NCBI GenBank assembly: GCA_945913015.1
Contig: CAMECH010000001.1
Location: 62,001-126,000, forward strand
DNA length: 64,000 bases
Source of the DNA: an uncultured Bacteroides sp.
GTDB lineage: Bacteria > Bacillota > Clostridia > Lachnospirales > Lachnospiraceae
Reading direction: 5' to 3'
The notes beneath the pieces are model-generated. The model was not told the DNA's origin, did not search any database, and saw only the letters and a list, made by a program, of their open reading frames with translations. A program made the translations under genes and the position numbers. Numbering within the stretch: position 1 is the first letter of the stretch; each line of letters starts with the position of its first letter. Shown here piece after piece: positions 33,996-43,407 of the stretch.

Positions 33996-35501
33996 ATGAA
34001 TATGACTTTTATTAATAAAATGAGTAAGACAGCAAACCGCATATTAAAATGTACAATTACCGCAGCCTTGAGCATCGTAATCATTACTTCCGCACCATCC
34101 GGCATATATGCATCACAGAAGGCTACAACTGCGACTGCGCAGACAACCTCTGCCACGACAGCTTCAGCCCAGGCATCTGCTCAAAAAGCTTCTTCTGCTT
34201 CTTCGCAGCCGGCTTCACAAGCTGCAAAGACACCGCAGGGTACATCCAAAGCTTCAAAGTGGCCTGCCGCACCTTCTATATCAGCTGGAAGTGCTGTCCT
34301 TATTGATGCTGACACAGGTGCAATCCTCTATGACAAAGATTGTCATTCAAAGGCATATCCTGCAAGTACAACAAAGATAATGACGGCATTACTTGCAATC
34401 GAGAATAATTCGCTGGATGATGTTATAACGTTTTCAAGAGCAGCCGCCAACAGCTATAAATGGGATGAGGCGAATACAGGGACACGCGAGGGTGAGCAGT
34501 TTACTCTTGAGCAGGCACTTTATGCAACACTGCTTAAATCTGCCAACGAAGTTGCATACGGAATCGCAGAGCATATCGCCGGAAGTATTCCTGCATTTTC
34601 AGAAATGATGAATAAGAGAGCAAAAGAAGTTGGTGCCCTTAATACACATTTCAATAATCCAAACGGATTGTCTGACCCTGAGCACTACACCACAGCGTAT
34701 GACCTTGCCATGATTGGACGTGCCTGCTTTAACAACTCCACCTTTATGACAATAGACTCCGCTGAAAGCTATAAAATCGGCCCTACCAACAAGACTGCCC
34801 AGACACGTTACTTTACACAGCGTCACGGAATGGTAAAGGGCAACGGATATCAGTATGAATATTGCAAGGGCGGCAAGACCGGATTTACTGACGAATCAGG
34901 ATATACGCTTATTACATTTGCGCAAAAAGATAATATGCGCCTTATTTGTGTTGTTTTCCGTGAGGCTGACGATGCTTCACGCTATGTTGATACAAAAGCA
35001 CTTTTTGATTATGGCTTTAATAACTTCCACAAAACTGCTGTATCAAGCAGTGACGTAAGTTCACTTTTTAACAGCTCCAGCTACTATAATTCAAAGGTAT
35101 ACGGCAATTCTGACATAACATTTTCAATGGATTCGTCATATGTTGACCTTCCTTCAGATGTCTCATTATCGGATGTCGAGATTAAAGTCGAAAGCAATGA
35201 TAATTCTGATGATGCATATGACTTTACTGCGGACATAATATTTACATATGACAGTCACACTGTTGGCAGTGCCAAATTACTGGTAAACACGTTACAGTCA
35301 GATGGTCCGTCATCCAACCTTCCTTACATTTCAAAGGATAATTCTTCTGTAGTGAGTCAAAAAAAATGCCTTGTAATCAATATCTGGTATGTTATAATAG
35401 GTATCGTTTTAATTCTGGCTGCATTTGAAATATATGAGAGCATTCGCGAGAACAGGATGAGACGACGCCGCAGGCAAAGAGCCAGAAGACGACACCGATA
35501 A
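33996..35501 (+). CDS. D-alanyl-D-alanine carboxypeptidase (PBP5/DacA-like)
   Basis: 501 residues. Signal peptide at 15-42, then a low-complexity Ala/Ser/Thr/Gln linker (about 43-95), then the penicillin-binding S11 domain with SxxK in ASTTKIM near 127, SAN in KSANEV near 185 and KGGKTGFTDESG near 290. It trims the terminal D-Ala of wall peptides and so limits cross-linking. A beta-rich PBP5 C-terminal-like domain precedes a C-terminal membrane helix (WYVIIGIVLILAAFEIY) and a strongly basic tail (RRRRRQRARRRHR), replacing the amphipathic helix of E. coli PBP5. GAGG nine bases before the ATG supports the start. Confidence 0.93.
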   Translation: MNMTFINKMSKTANRILKCTITAALSIVIITSAPSGIYASQKATTATAQTTSATTASAQASAQKASSASSQPASQAAKTPQGTSKASKWPAAPSISAGSAVLIDADTGAILYDKDCHSKAYPASTTKIMTALLAIENNSLDDVITFSRAAANSYKWDEANTGTREGEQFTLEQALYATLLKSANEVAYGIAEHIAGSIPAFSEMMNKRAKEVGALNTHFNNPNGLSDPEHYTTAYDLAMIGRACFNNSTFMTIDSAESYKIGPTNKTAQTRYFTQRHGMVKGNGYQYEYCKGGKTGFTDESGYTLITFAQKDNMRLICVVFREADDASRYVDTKALFDYGFNNFHKTAVSSSDVSSLFNSSSYYNSKVYGNSDITFSMDSSYVDLPSDVSLSDVEIKVESNDNSDDAYDFTADIIFTYDSHTVGSAKLLVNTLQSDGPSSNLPYISKDNSSVVSQKKCLVINIWYVIIGIVLILAAFEIYESIRENRMRRRRRQRARRRHR

Positions 35502-35504
35502 ATA

Positions 35505-35530
35505 GTGTCTGCGGGATGGAGATTATTATG
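35505..35530 (+). repeat. Start-proximal repeat, copy at the MATE gene
   Basis: GTCTGCGGGATGGAGATTAT and the following TATG differ by one base from the sequence in front of the ABC transporter at 59058-59081. The copy supplies the ribosome site of the MATE gene. Confidence 0.7.
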
Positions 35531-36874
35531 TTTAGCAACAAAGACATTTTTAAGCTTATTATTCCGCTTATTATAGAGCAGATATTAAATTCCCTGATGG
35601 GTATGATGGACACTATTATGGTGAGCAATGTAGGACCTGCCGCAATTTCAGCAGTTTCGCTCGTTGACTCCATTAACACCCTGATTATTCAGGTGTTCTC
35701 CGCACTTGCCACGGGTGGTGCCATCGTGTGTTCGCAGTATATAGGAAGCCGCAACCGGAAGCGTGCCAATCAGTCAGGGCAGCAGCTTTTACTCTCTGTT
35801 CTGGCAATATCTGCTGTTATCATGATATTTATAATCATTTTCAGGGCTCCTTTACTTTCATTCATATTCGGAAGCGTTGAGCCTGCAATTATGAAAAATG
35901 CCTTGCGTTACCTTATAATAACAGCATTTTCATATCCATTTATTGCTTTGTATAACGCCGGAGCAGCGCTTTACCGTGCCTGCGGCAATTCAAAATATCC
36001 AATGACAATTTCCATGATTTCTAACGTAATCAATGTCACCGGCAACGCAATTCTGATTTTCGGATTTCATCTGGGCGTTGACGGAGTTGCAATTCCTACA
36101 TTGATTTCCCGCGCTTTCTGTGCCATCGTTATTTTATACAGCTTAAGAAAGCCAAAGCAGGATATTATAATCAGCAACTATGCATCAATCAGGCCTGAAT
36201 GGTCTCTCGTAAAGACAATTCTTATGGTTGGCATTCCTACAGGCATCGAAAACGGCATGTTCCAGTTTGGTAAGCTTGCCATACAGTCAACCGTATCAAC
36301 ACTCGGTACTGACGCCATAGCAGCCAATGCCATGCAGACTATTCTTGAATCATTTAACAGCATGGCTGCAATCGGAATTGGTCTTGGCACAATCACCATT
36401 GTCGGACAGTGCATGGGTGCCGGAAGACCCGATGAAGCACGCCGCTACATCATAAAACTTGCAAAGTACGCTGAGGTTGCACTTATTATATCCTGTACCC
36501 TCACATACCTTGCCACACGTCCTGTTGCCATACTTAGCAGCATGACACCTGAAAGTACCCGGATGTTCATTGAAATGTCTACATTTGTTTCAATTGTAAA
36601 ACCTATTCCATGGGTATTTTCCTTCAGCCTTGCATACGGCATGCGCGCCGCAGGCGACGTAAAGTTTTCGATGATTGTTTCTTCAATCACGATGTGGACA
36701 TGCCGTGTACTTATTGTAACCGTCTTGTGCCGTTTCTTCGGCTTCGGTCCGATTGCCGTATGGATTGGAATGGCCTGTGACTGGACAGTCCGCGGAATTG
36801 CATTTACCGCCCGTTTCTTAAGTGGCAAATGGAGCAAAATCAAAGTAATTGAATCAACACCAGATGCGCACTGA
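35528..36874 (+). CDS. MATE family efflux transporter
   Basis: 448 residues, twelve predicted membrane helices, with the MatE repeats starting FKLIIPLIIEQILNSLMGMMDTIMVS (Gram-positive NorM/DinF branch) and again at GIPTGIENGMFQFGKLAIQSTV. MATE proteins export cationic drugs or metabolites in exchange for Na+ or H+. The ATG at 35528 is preferred over that at 35516, since GGATGGAG is its ribosome site. No neighbour suggests a substrate. Confidence 0.93.
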   Translation: MFSNKDIFKLIIPLIIEQILNSLMGMMDTIMVSNVGPAAISAVSLVDSINTLIIQVFSALATGGAIVCSQYIGSRNRKRANQSGQQLLLSVLAISAVIMIFIIIFRAPLLSFIFGSVEPAIMKNALRYLIITAFSYPFIALYNAGAALYRACGNSKYPMTISMISNVINVTGNAILIFGFHLGVDGVAIPTLISRAFCAIVILYSLRKPKQDIIISNYASIRPEWSLVKTILMVGIPTGIENGMFQFGKLAIQSTVSTLGTDAIAANAMQTILESFNSMAAIGIGLGTITIVGQCMGAGRPDEARRYIIKLAKYAEVALIISCTLTYLATRPVAILSSMTPESTRMFIEMSTFVSIVKPIPWVFSFSLAYGMRAAGDVKFSMIVSSITMWTCRVLIVTVLCRFFGFGPIAVWIGMACDWTVRGIAFTARFLSGKWSKIKVIESTPDAH

Positions 36875-36888
36875 AAAGCACACAAAAC

Positions 36889-36939
36889 GAAGCGGCTGTG
36901 ATGATTCCGATAACCGGATGTTTTCATCATAGCCGCTTC
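36889..36939. terminator. Bidirectional terminator between MATE and PFK genes
   Basis: GAAGCGGCTGTGATGA pairs with TCATCATAGCCGCTTC around a loop. It lies between convergent genes; T runs are short on both sides. Confidence 0.7.
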
Positions 36940-36966
36940 ATTATACTGTTGTAATTAAATTTCTGA

Positions 36967-38190
36967 TTAAAGCTCAAGTCTCAGATGTCTTGGAAGACCA
37001 TCAACCATTATTGGTGAAAGCTCTGCCTGAATAAGCGGACGGATGTAATGGATGAGGTCATCCGTTACATAATCGTCATCTGTAATCCATTCAAGCGGAA
37101 TCTTCTTCTCAATGTTAGCAATTTTATGTACATCATGTGTCTCTGTGATGCAGATATACGGATCGTCCGATACTCTCTTGAGAACTACAACCTTACCTGT
37201 CTCTCCCTCAAATGCAGCTTTAACAGCAGCACCACCTACCTGGAAAGCCTCTGTAATATCTGTACGGGATGTCATGTGAGCTGCACAGCGCTGTAATGTT
37301 GAAAACTCAAGTGCTCTTGTCTTAATTCCAAGCTCTGCTCCAACCTTGTCGGCAAGGAACTTTGCAGAACCTGCAAGCTGTTTGTGACCGAATGCATCAA
37401 CGAACTCAACATGGTCAGCAAGCTCAAATACATATCTTCCGTCAGCAACTTTAATACCTTCTGAAACAGCGATTACAAGTGACTTCTTCTTTGCACTTCT
37501 CTCTTTAATCTGTGCCATAAACTCATCAATATCAAATACCTTCTCAGGAAGATAAATCATATCAACGCCTTCGCAGTCATCTGACTTTGAGAGTGCTGCA
37601 GCAGCCGTAAGCCATCCTGCATTACGTCCCATAATTTCAACAATGGTAATTGTTGGGTAATCATATACAAGACCATCTCTGATAATCTCTTTCAGAGAAG
37701 CTGCAATAAACTTTGCAGCACTGCCATATCCCGGTGTATGGTCAGTAATAGCAAGGTCATTATCAATTGTCTTTGGAACACCCATAAATTTTATGTCACT
37801 GTTAATCAGAATTGCATAATCAGAAAGCTTCTTAATCGTATCCATGGAATCATTACCACCGATATAGAAGAATGCTGAAATCTCAAGCTCCTCAAGCTTT
37901 GCAAAAATCTTCTCATAGACTTCCTTGTTATCACAGATTTCCGGCAGCTTATAGCGGCATGATCCAAGAAATGATGATGGAGTTCTCTTCAGCAAATCAA
38001 TGTCAAGTGTTGTCTTAATATGCTCTGACAAATCAACATACTGACCATCCAGCAATCCCTTAATTCCGTGAAGCATACCGTATACTTTCTTTGCCCCTCT
38101 GTCCTTGGCAGTCTTGTAAACTCCAACCAAACTGGAATTAATAACTGATGTAGGTCCACCCGACTGTCCGACAATTACATTACCTACCAT
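36967..38190 (-). CDS. pfp: 6-phosphofructokinase, pyrophosphate-type signature
   Basis: 407 residues. IGGNDSM near residue 108 and PKTIDND near 138 correspond to the phosphoryl-donor site. An Asp follows GGN and a Lys replaces Gly in P-K-TIDND; this D/K pair is characteristic of PPi-dependent enzymes, while ATP enzymes have Gly at both. MGRNAGW follows as expected. The enzyme phosphorylates fructose-6-phosphate reversibly with pyrophosphate, saving ATP in fermenters. AGGAGGGCTATAAT supports the start. A second, different PFK is encoded at 52909-53988. Confidence 0.9.
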   Translation of the reverse strand: MVGNVIVGQSGGPTSVINSSLVGVYKTAKDRGAKKVYGMLHGIKGLLDGQYVDLSEHIKTTLDIDLLKRTPSSFLGSCRYKLPEICDNKEVYEKIFAKLEELEISAFFYIGGNDSMDTIKKLSDYAILINSDIKFMGVPKTIDNDLAITDHTPGYGSAAKFIAASLKEIIRDGLVYDYPTITIVEIMGRNAGWLTAAAALSKSDDCEGVDMIYLPEKVFDIDEFMAQIKERSAKKKSLVIAVSEGIKVADGRYVFELADHVEFVDAFGHKQLAGSAKFLADKVGAELGIKTRALEFSTLQRCAAHMTSRTDITEAFQVGGAAVKAAFEGETGKVVVLKRVSDDPYICITETHDVHKIANIEKKIPLEWITDDDYVTDDLIHYIRPLIQAELSPIMVDGLPRHLRLEL

Positions 38191-38277
38191 ATTATAGCCC
38201 TCCTGTATTTATTGTGTACATGCTTTAATAATATACTGATATTTTATCATATATGCCTAAATTTCTCAACAATTTAA

Positions 38278-40272
38278 TCATAATTCCTTAACTGTCTTAA
38301 CCACATTTTCAACAGTAAAGCCAAACTTCTCAAATAATGTCTTTGACGGACCCGATGCTCCAAATCCATGCATAGTCACATATGCTCCGTCAAGTCCGAC
38401 ATAACGTCCCCATCCGAAATCTGAAAGTGCTTCAATTGCAACTCTCTTGCGGCATGCAAGCGGAAGTACAGACTCCTTATACTCTCTGCTCTGCTCTTCA
38501 AACAACTCCATACACGGCATACTTACAACGCGGACATCAATTCCTTCTTCTGCCAGCTTCGCCTTTGCTGCCACTGCGAGTTCAACCTCTGAACCTGAAG
38601 CCATAAGAATCGCATCGGGAACTTCTTTCTTAGCATCAGCAATAATATATCCGCCCTTAAGCGCATCCCTGCTGCTTCCCTCAACAGGTGACAGATTTTG
38701 TCTTGAGAGCACCAGCGCCGTAGGTGTCGTCTCTGATTTTATGGCTGAATACCATGCTGCCTCTGTCTCAATTGCATCACATGGCCTGAATACATTAAAA
38801 TTAGGAAGTGAACGCAGCATAGCAAGCTGTTCAATCGGCTCATGCGTAGGCCCGTCCTCACCGACACCGATGCTGTCATGTGAAAGTACAAATGTAAGCG
38901 GCAATCCCATGATTGACGAAAGACGCGCCATCGGCTTAACATAATCGCTGAACACAAAGAATGTTGCAACAAATGCTCGAAGTCCTCCGTGAAGCATCAT
39001 ACCGTTTCCGATTGCTGTCATGGCAATCTCTCTTACTCCAAAATGCATATTGCATCCGCTTCTGTTATCTGCAGAGTAGTCGCCCATCTCCGACATATTA
39101 GTCTTATTAGACGGAGCAAGGTCTGCTGAACCACCGATAAGATTTGGCATTTTAGCCTTGATTGCATTGAGTACACGCCCTGAAATACCGCGTGTTGCCT
39201 CTGCCTTCTCTCCTCTTTCCCAGTATTCATCAGACTCAAGAAATGCATCAAGTTCAGCATTTTCTCCATAATACTCATCCCAAAGCTTTCTCATTTCAGG
39301 ATATTTTTCCGAATACTCATCAAAGAGCTTATTCCACTCATCTTCCTTTGCTGCCCCCTGCTTTGCAAGATTGGCATAATTGTCATATACCTCCTGTGGA
39401 ACAGCAAAGCTTTCCTCTAACGGCCAGCCAAGATTTTCACGGAGTGCCGCAACATTTTCAACGCCGAGCGGCTCGCCGTGTGCGCTTGCCTTTCCCTGCT
39501 TTGCCGGGCATCCATATCCAATCTGCGTATGAACAGTAATAAGTGTAGGTCTCTTTGTATCAGCCTTAGCCTCTTCAATTGCCTTTCCGATTGCCTCAAG
39601 GTCATTGCCATCAGCAACTTCAAGCGTCTGGAATCCAAATGCCTTGAAACGTGTCTGTACATCTTCCGTAAATGCAATGTCAGTATTTCCTTCTATGGAA
39701 ATATTGTTTGAATCATAAAATACAATGAGCTTTCCAAGCTTCAGCGTACCTGCAAGTGAAAATGCTTCTGATGAAATACCCTCCATCATGCATCCGTCAC
39801 CGCCAAGTACATATGTGTAATGATCAACAACATCAAACCCGTCTTTATTAAAGATTGACGCAAGATGTGACTCGGCAATAGCCATTCCTACTGCCATCCC
39901 CATACCTGCACCAAGCGGTCCCGTAGTTGCCTCGACACCCACCGTATGACCATATTCAGGGTGTCCCGGCGTAATAGAGCCTAACTGCCTGAAATCTGCA
40001 AGATCCTCTACCGTAAGATTGCCATATCCAAATAAATGAAGCAGTGAATATAAAAGCATCGAGCCATGACCACCCGAAAGAATAAAACGATCCCTGTTCT
40101 TCCACTCAGGATTTGCCGGATTGTGGTTCATATGTCTTGCCCAAAGTTCGTAAGCCATTGGTGCCGCTCCAAGCGGAAGCCCCGGATGGCCTGAATTTGC
40201 TTTCTGAATTGCATCTACCGATAAAACACGGATTGCATTTACTGACAGATTGTCAATTGAACTGTTACTCAT
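38278..40272 (-). CDS. tkt: Transketolase
   Basis: 664 residues, full length. ThDP- and substrate-binding motifs are in place: [18 protein letters not shown] near 27, [18 protein letters not shown] near 153, and the pyrimidine-domain segment [27 protein letters not shown] (written here as [14 protein letters not shown]) near 465. It moves two-carbon units between sugar phosphates in the pentose phosphate pathway. TAGGAGGATACTACA is its ribosome site. It lies 18 bases after the TPR/AAA-like gene, so both may share the promoter at 43324. Confidence 0.95.
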   Translation of the reverse strand: MSNSSIDNLSVNAIRVLSVDAIQKANSGHPGLPLGAAPMAYELWARHMNHNPANPEWKNRDRFILSGGHGSMLLYSLLHLFGYGNLTVEDLADFRQLGSITPGHPEYGHTVGVEATTGPLGAGMGMAVGMAIAESHLASIFNKDGFDVVDHYTYVLGGDGCMMEGISSEAFSLAGTLKLGKLIVFYDSNNISIEGNTDIAFTEDVQTRFKAFGFQTLEVADGNDLEAIGKAIEEAKADTKRPTLITVHTQIGYGCPAKQGKASAHGEPLGVENVAALRENLGWPLEESFAVPQEVYDNYANLAKQGAAKEDEWNKLFDEYSEKYPEMRKLWDEYYGENAELDAFLESDEYWERGEKAEATRGISGRVLNAIKAKMPNLIGGSADLAPSNKTNMSEMGDYSADNRSGCNMHFGVREIAMTAIGNGMMLHGGLRAFVATFFVFSDYVKPMARLSSIMGLPLTFVLSHDSIGVGEDGPTHEPIEQLAMLRSLPNFNVFRPCDAIETEAAWYSAIKSETTPTALVLSRQNLSPVEGSSRDALKGGYIIADAKKEVPDAILMASGSEVELAVAAKAKLAEEGIDVRVVSMPCMELFEEQSREYKESVLPLACRKRVAIEALSDFGWGRYVGLDGAYVTMHGFGASGPSKTLFEKFGFTVENVVKTVKEL

Positions 40273-40290
40273 TGTAGTATCCTCCTAATA

Positions 40291-43263
40291 TTAATCCTTA
40301 AAATCCGATTCCGTAAGGACGAAATATTCTCCGCCACGTCTGACATGCCTTCCGAACAATCTGCGCGAAGCACGTCTTTCAGCCTTGACAATAGCCTTGT
40401 CTATAATCTCCTTGACTTCATCTGTTCTTACATATTCTTTTTCTTTGCTTAACTTATTAATCTTCATGTAAAGAAGTGTAAGTGCATCATCATTTACCAC
40501 ATGCTGACGCTTTCCTGCATACTTTCTTGCATAATCAACAAGCTCTGCAACTGCATACTGCTTAATAATAATTCTGTGATTAAATGCATCCGTAAGTTCC
40601 GGATTAACGCTTAAAAGCACATTAATCTCAGTATCCGAATCAATAAGAATAACAAGCATACCGCCTGTATCCTGCTGCATGACATTGAGCAGCTCATTTA
40701 TTCTCTTAGGAACAATCGAACCTGCATCCTCAACAATCAGTATTGTACCGATAAGCTTTGGAAGTGACTTGGCAATTCCTTTCTGATTGATACTCTCACC
40801 TGTTGTCTTGGCTATTTTTTTAGGATGCTCAGGATAAAGCTGATTAAGCGCCCTTGCTATATTTTTTGCCAGATTTGCTTTATCTGCACTTCTGTTGCCG
40901 CTGATAATAATATTTCCCGTAGCTGATGTACGCTGTCCGATTTCATCCCCTGCTGCCGCAAAATATTCCGCCAACTGCTCAGTTACGCCGTCCATATCAT
41001 TGTACTTGCTGAAAAATTTACGCACTTCTTTAGGAATTTCCAACTCATCTTCATCATCGTATTCCGGCTCTTCCTCTTCATATTCTTCCTCAGGCTCGCC
41101 TTCATACTCCTCTTCATACTCCTCTTCTTCCTTATACCGGTCTTTCTTTCTGCCAAAATGGAAAAGTGATCTTACATTTCTTGGAGCTTCCTCTTCAATA
41201 GGCTCTACATCATATTCCTCATACTCTTCCTGCTCTGTATCGGATTCTTCTTCGTCATCATAATCATCTTCCGATTTATCATAATCGTCTTCTGATTCCG
41301 CGTAATCCTCTTCACCCATTTCATCATATTCTTCATCAGACTCAACGTAATCGCTGTTTTCGGACTCTTCTGTATAATCCGGCTCCTCAGTCACTGCACT
41401 GCCGCTAAGCGCTTCCATCACTTCTTTTGCAAGTGCCTCCTGCGCTCTTAAGGCAGCCTCAGTCTCCTCATTTTCTTCCGTTGCAGCCGATTCGATACTT
41501 GCTGCCGCCTCTTCCTCATTAGCCCTGTTCTTATATGCAAAAATCCAGATTTTGTCATCTTCCTTCTGCTTTATAACATCACTTTCCATCCTTGCCGCTG
41601 CTTTTCCCGTACGGATTGCAAGGTCTGTCTTAACAGACTGTACAAAAAGTGTCTGCTTTGCATTGCTGCTTGCCTGCGACTCGTTGAAAGGAATGCCGCT
41701 TCTCATGGCTTCTTCTTTCTGCTTTGCCATAAGTCTGTCATATGCCTCTTCCTTTGACTCTCTCTCTGCAAGCTCTCTTTCAAGCTCCGCCTTTGAAAAT
41801 TCTTTCGTCTCACGATTGCCGTACTTTTCTTCCTGTACCGCCTCAACCCAGTCAGCAATGCTCATCTGGCCTTCTATCTGGGTATCTTCGTCAGCTTCCT
41901 CTTCCTTTGGTTCAACAACAGCTTTGACTTCAGGCTGATCCTTTGACTGCGGCTGAAGGCTTTGTATATCTCTTTCATCCTTTATCTGAGCGCCTGACAA
42001 AGCCTCCTGCTGCATAATCTCATCTAAATTCTTTGCCAGCTCTGCCTGAAGGTTTCTTGTGTCATAAATATTGTAGTCGTTAACAGGTACTTCTATTGAC
42101 TGCGCCGTCTTTGCAAGCTCCTCCTCGGCATTCTGCTGGCGCACATTCTCATAGCTGTCCTCAATATTCTGTCTTGCTTTTGCAATCAGTTCGTTAAGAG
42201 ACTGCTTCGCCTTCTCAATTCCATCCTGTCTGCCGTCCATAACAAATTCCTGAATTTCATTCTCATCAGATTCTTCTTCCGCTTCATCAGGTTCAGGAAT
42301 CGGTGATTCATTCAGCTCCACATCCTCTTCCTGCTCCTTTGTTCCCTCTACCCTGCTAAGCAGCGCCTTAAAGAAGCTCTTTGCATTTTCATCTGCCTTA
42401 TTTTGTATAAGGTCAACCGAAGGCCCGCTCTCTTCCTCATATTCTGAATCGTCGTCATCTTCGTCCGTCGGGTTATCTCCTTCTGCGTCTGCATCTTCCG
42501 AATCCTTGTTAAAAGCTGTCGTTTTCTGCTCATCATTCATGATGTCTTCCCCGGCAAGCTCATTTTCTATCTCATCGCTGTAACGTACCTTTTCAAGCTC
42601 CTTGGCAAATGTAAGCTCCTTTGTATGTTCCTCGTCAGACATGTCCTTCTTTCTGACTGCCTCTTCCAGAATTTTCTGCTGTGTAGCTGTAATAGTGGCA
42701 TATTTCTGTTTTAATTTAATGGCACTGTCAACATATTCACCATCCGAAAACCACAAAATGATTTCATCACAAATACGCACACATTTATCAGTCATATTTG
42801 CATAACTGTAAAGCTGTGCCAACTCATACATATACTTCTCATCAATTTCCTGCTCCTTATATTCCTCAAGGATTTCGATAAGAGTACCAATCTGCGCATT
42901 TTCAGCTTTTCTAAGCTTATATTCAAGTATGAATCTGCTGACATCACGTGGTGCCATATGAACATATTCATTATATAAATCTTCCGCATCATCAAACTGT
43001 CTCAGTCTTATAAAAAGCTCTGTAAGCTTATATACCAGACGCCTTCCGCCCTGATTTCTGTTATAAGCAAGTATCGCCGTGTCACGCGCTTCCTCAAGGT
43101 AGCCCGCCGCCTCCTGTACATTGATTACAGTTGCCAGCGTTGACCAGTCTTTGACCTTTCTCCAATCCATTGAATTGGCAATTCTTGCCGCCGCTTTGTA
43201 GTCTTTTTTGGCCGCAAGTTTTTTAATTTGATCGAGTTTTATGTTGAATTCGTATTTATCCAC
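40291..43263 (-). CDS. Long TPR and acidic-linker protein with degenerate AAA domain
   Basis: 990 residues with a GTG start (AAAGGTGGCGTTAAC upstream). Residues about 1-190 are TPR-like helices (DYKAAARIANSMDWRKVKDW, LRQFDDAEDLYNEYVHMAP). The middle, about 200-790, is low-complexity and very acidic (runs of DDDSEYEEES and YEEEYEGEPEEEYEEEE types). Residues about 795-960 resemble the AAA lid and Walker B part of a CbxX/SpoVK-type ATPase (IGTILIVEDAGSIV, then MVILIDSDTE), but the Walker A place reads GNRSADKANLAKNIARA without GKT/GKS. It is therefore probably a non-hydrolysing scaffold. Function unknown; it lies between the condensin-like operon and transketolase and has its own promoter. Confidence 0.75.
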   Translation of the reverse strand: MDKYEFNIKLDQIKKLAAKKDYKAAARIANSMDWRKVKDWSTLATVINVQEAAGYLEEARDTAILAYNRNQGGRRLVYKLTELFIRLRQFDDAEDLYNEYVHMAPRDVSRFILEYKLRKAENAQIGTLIEILEEYKEQEIDEKYMYELAQLYSYANMTDKCVRICDEIILWFSDGEYVDSAIKLKQKYATITATQQKILEEAVRKKDMSDEEHTKELTFAKELEKVRYSDEIENELAGEDIMNDEQKTTAFNKDSEDADAEGDNPTDEDDDDSEYEEESGPSVDLIQNKADENAKSFFKALLSRVEGTKEQEEDVELNESPIPEPDEAEEESDENEIQEFVMDGRQDGIEKAKQSLNELIAKARQNIEDSYENVRQQNAEEELAKTAQSIEVPVNDYNIYDTRNLQAELAKNLDEIMQQEALSGAQIKDERDIQSLQPQSKDQPEVKAVVEPKEEEADEDTQIEGQMSIADWVEAVQEEKYGNRETKEFSKAELERELAERESKEEAYDRLMAKQKEEAMRSGIPFNESQASSNAKQTLFVQSVKTDLAIRTGKAAARMESDVIKQKEDDKIWIFAYKNRANEEEAAASIESAATEENEETEAALRAQEALAKEVMEALSGSAVTEEPDYTEESENSDYVESDEEYDEMGEEDYAESEDDYDKSEDDYDDEEESDTEQEEYEEYDVEPIEEEAPRNVRSLFHFGRKKDRYKEEEEYEEEYEGEPEEEYEEEEPEYDDEDELEIPKEVRKFFSKYNDMDGVTEQLAEYFAAAGDEIGQRTSATGNIIISGNRSADKANLAKNIARALNQLYPEHPKKIAKTTGESINQKGIAKSLPKLIGTILIVEDAGSIVPKRINELLNVMQQDTGGMLVILIDSDTEINVLLSVNPELTDAFNHRIIIKQYAVAELVDYARKYAGKRQHVVNDDALTLLYMKINKLSKEKEYVRTDEVKEIIDKAIVKAERRASRRLFGRHVRRGGEYFVLTESDFKD

Positions 43264-43323
43264 GTTAACGCCACCTTTTCCACTTAAATTTTCACTTAAA
43301 TGAATAACTAAACATACATGGCT

Positions 43324-43352
43324 AGTTTATCACAGCACTGTACGCTTGTCAA
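43324..43352 (-). promoter_or_regulatory. Promoter of the TPR/AAA-like gene
   Basis: On the minus strand TTGACA, a 17-base spacer and TAAACT. The leader contains a direct repeat of TTCACTTAAA-type sequence at 43278-43300. Confidence 0.7.
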
Positions 43353-43407
43353 AGTACTTTGCGCCTGTTGCCGCCTATTTCCAACAGATATCGCAAAGAC
43401 TTATGTA

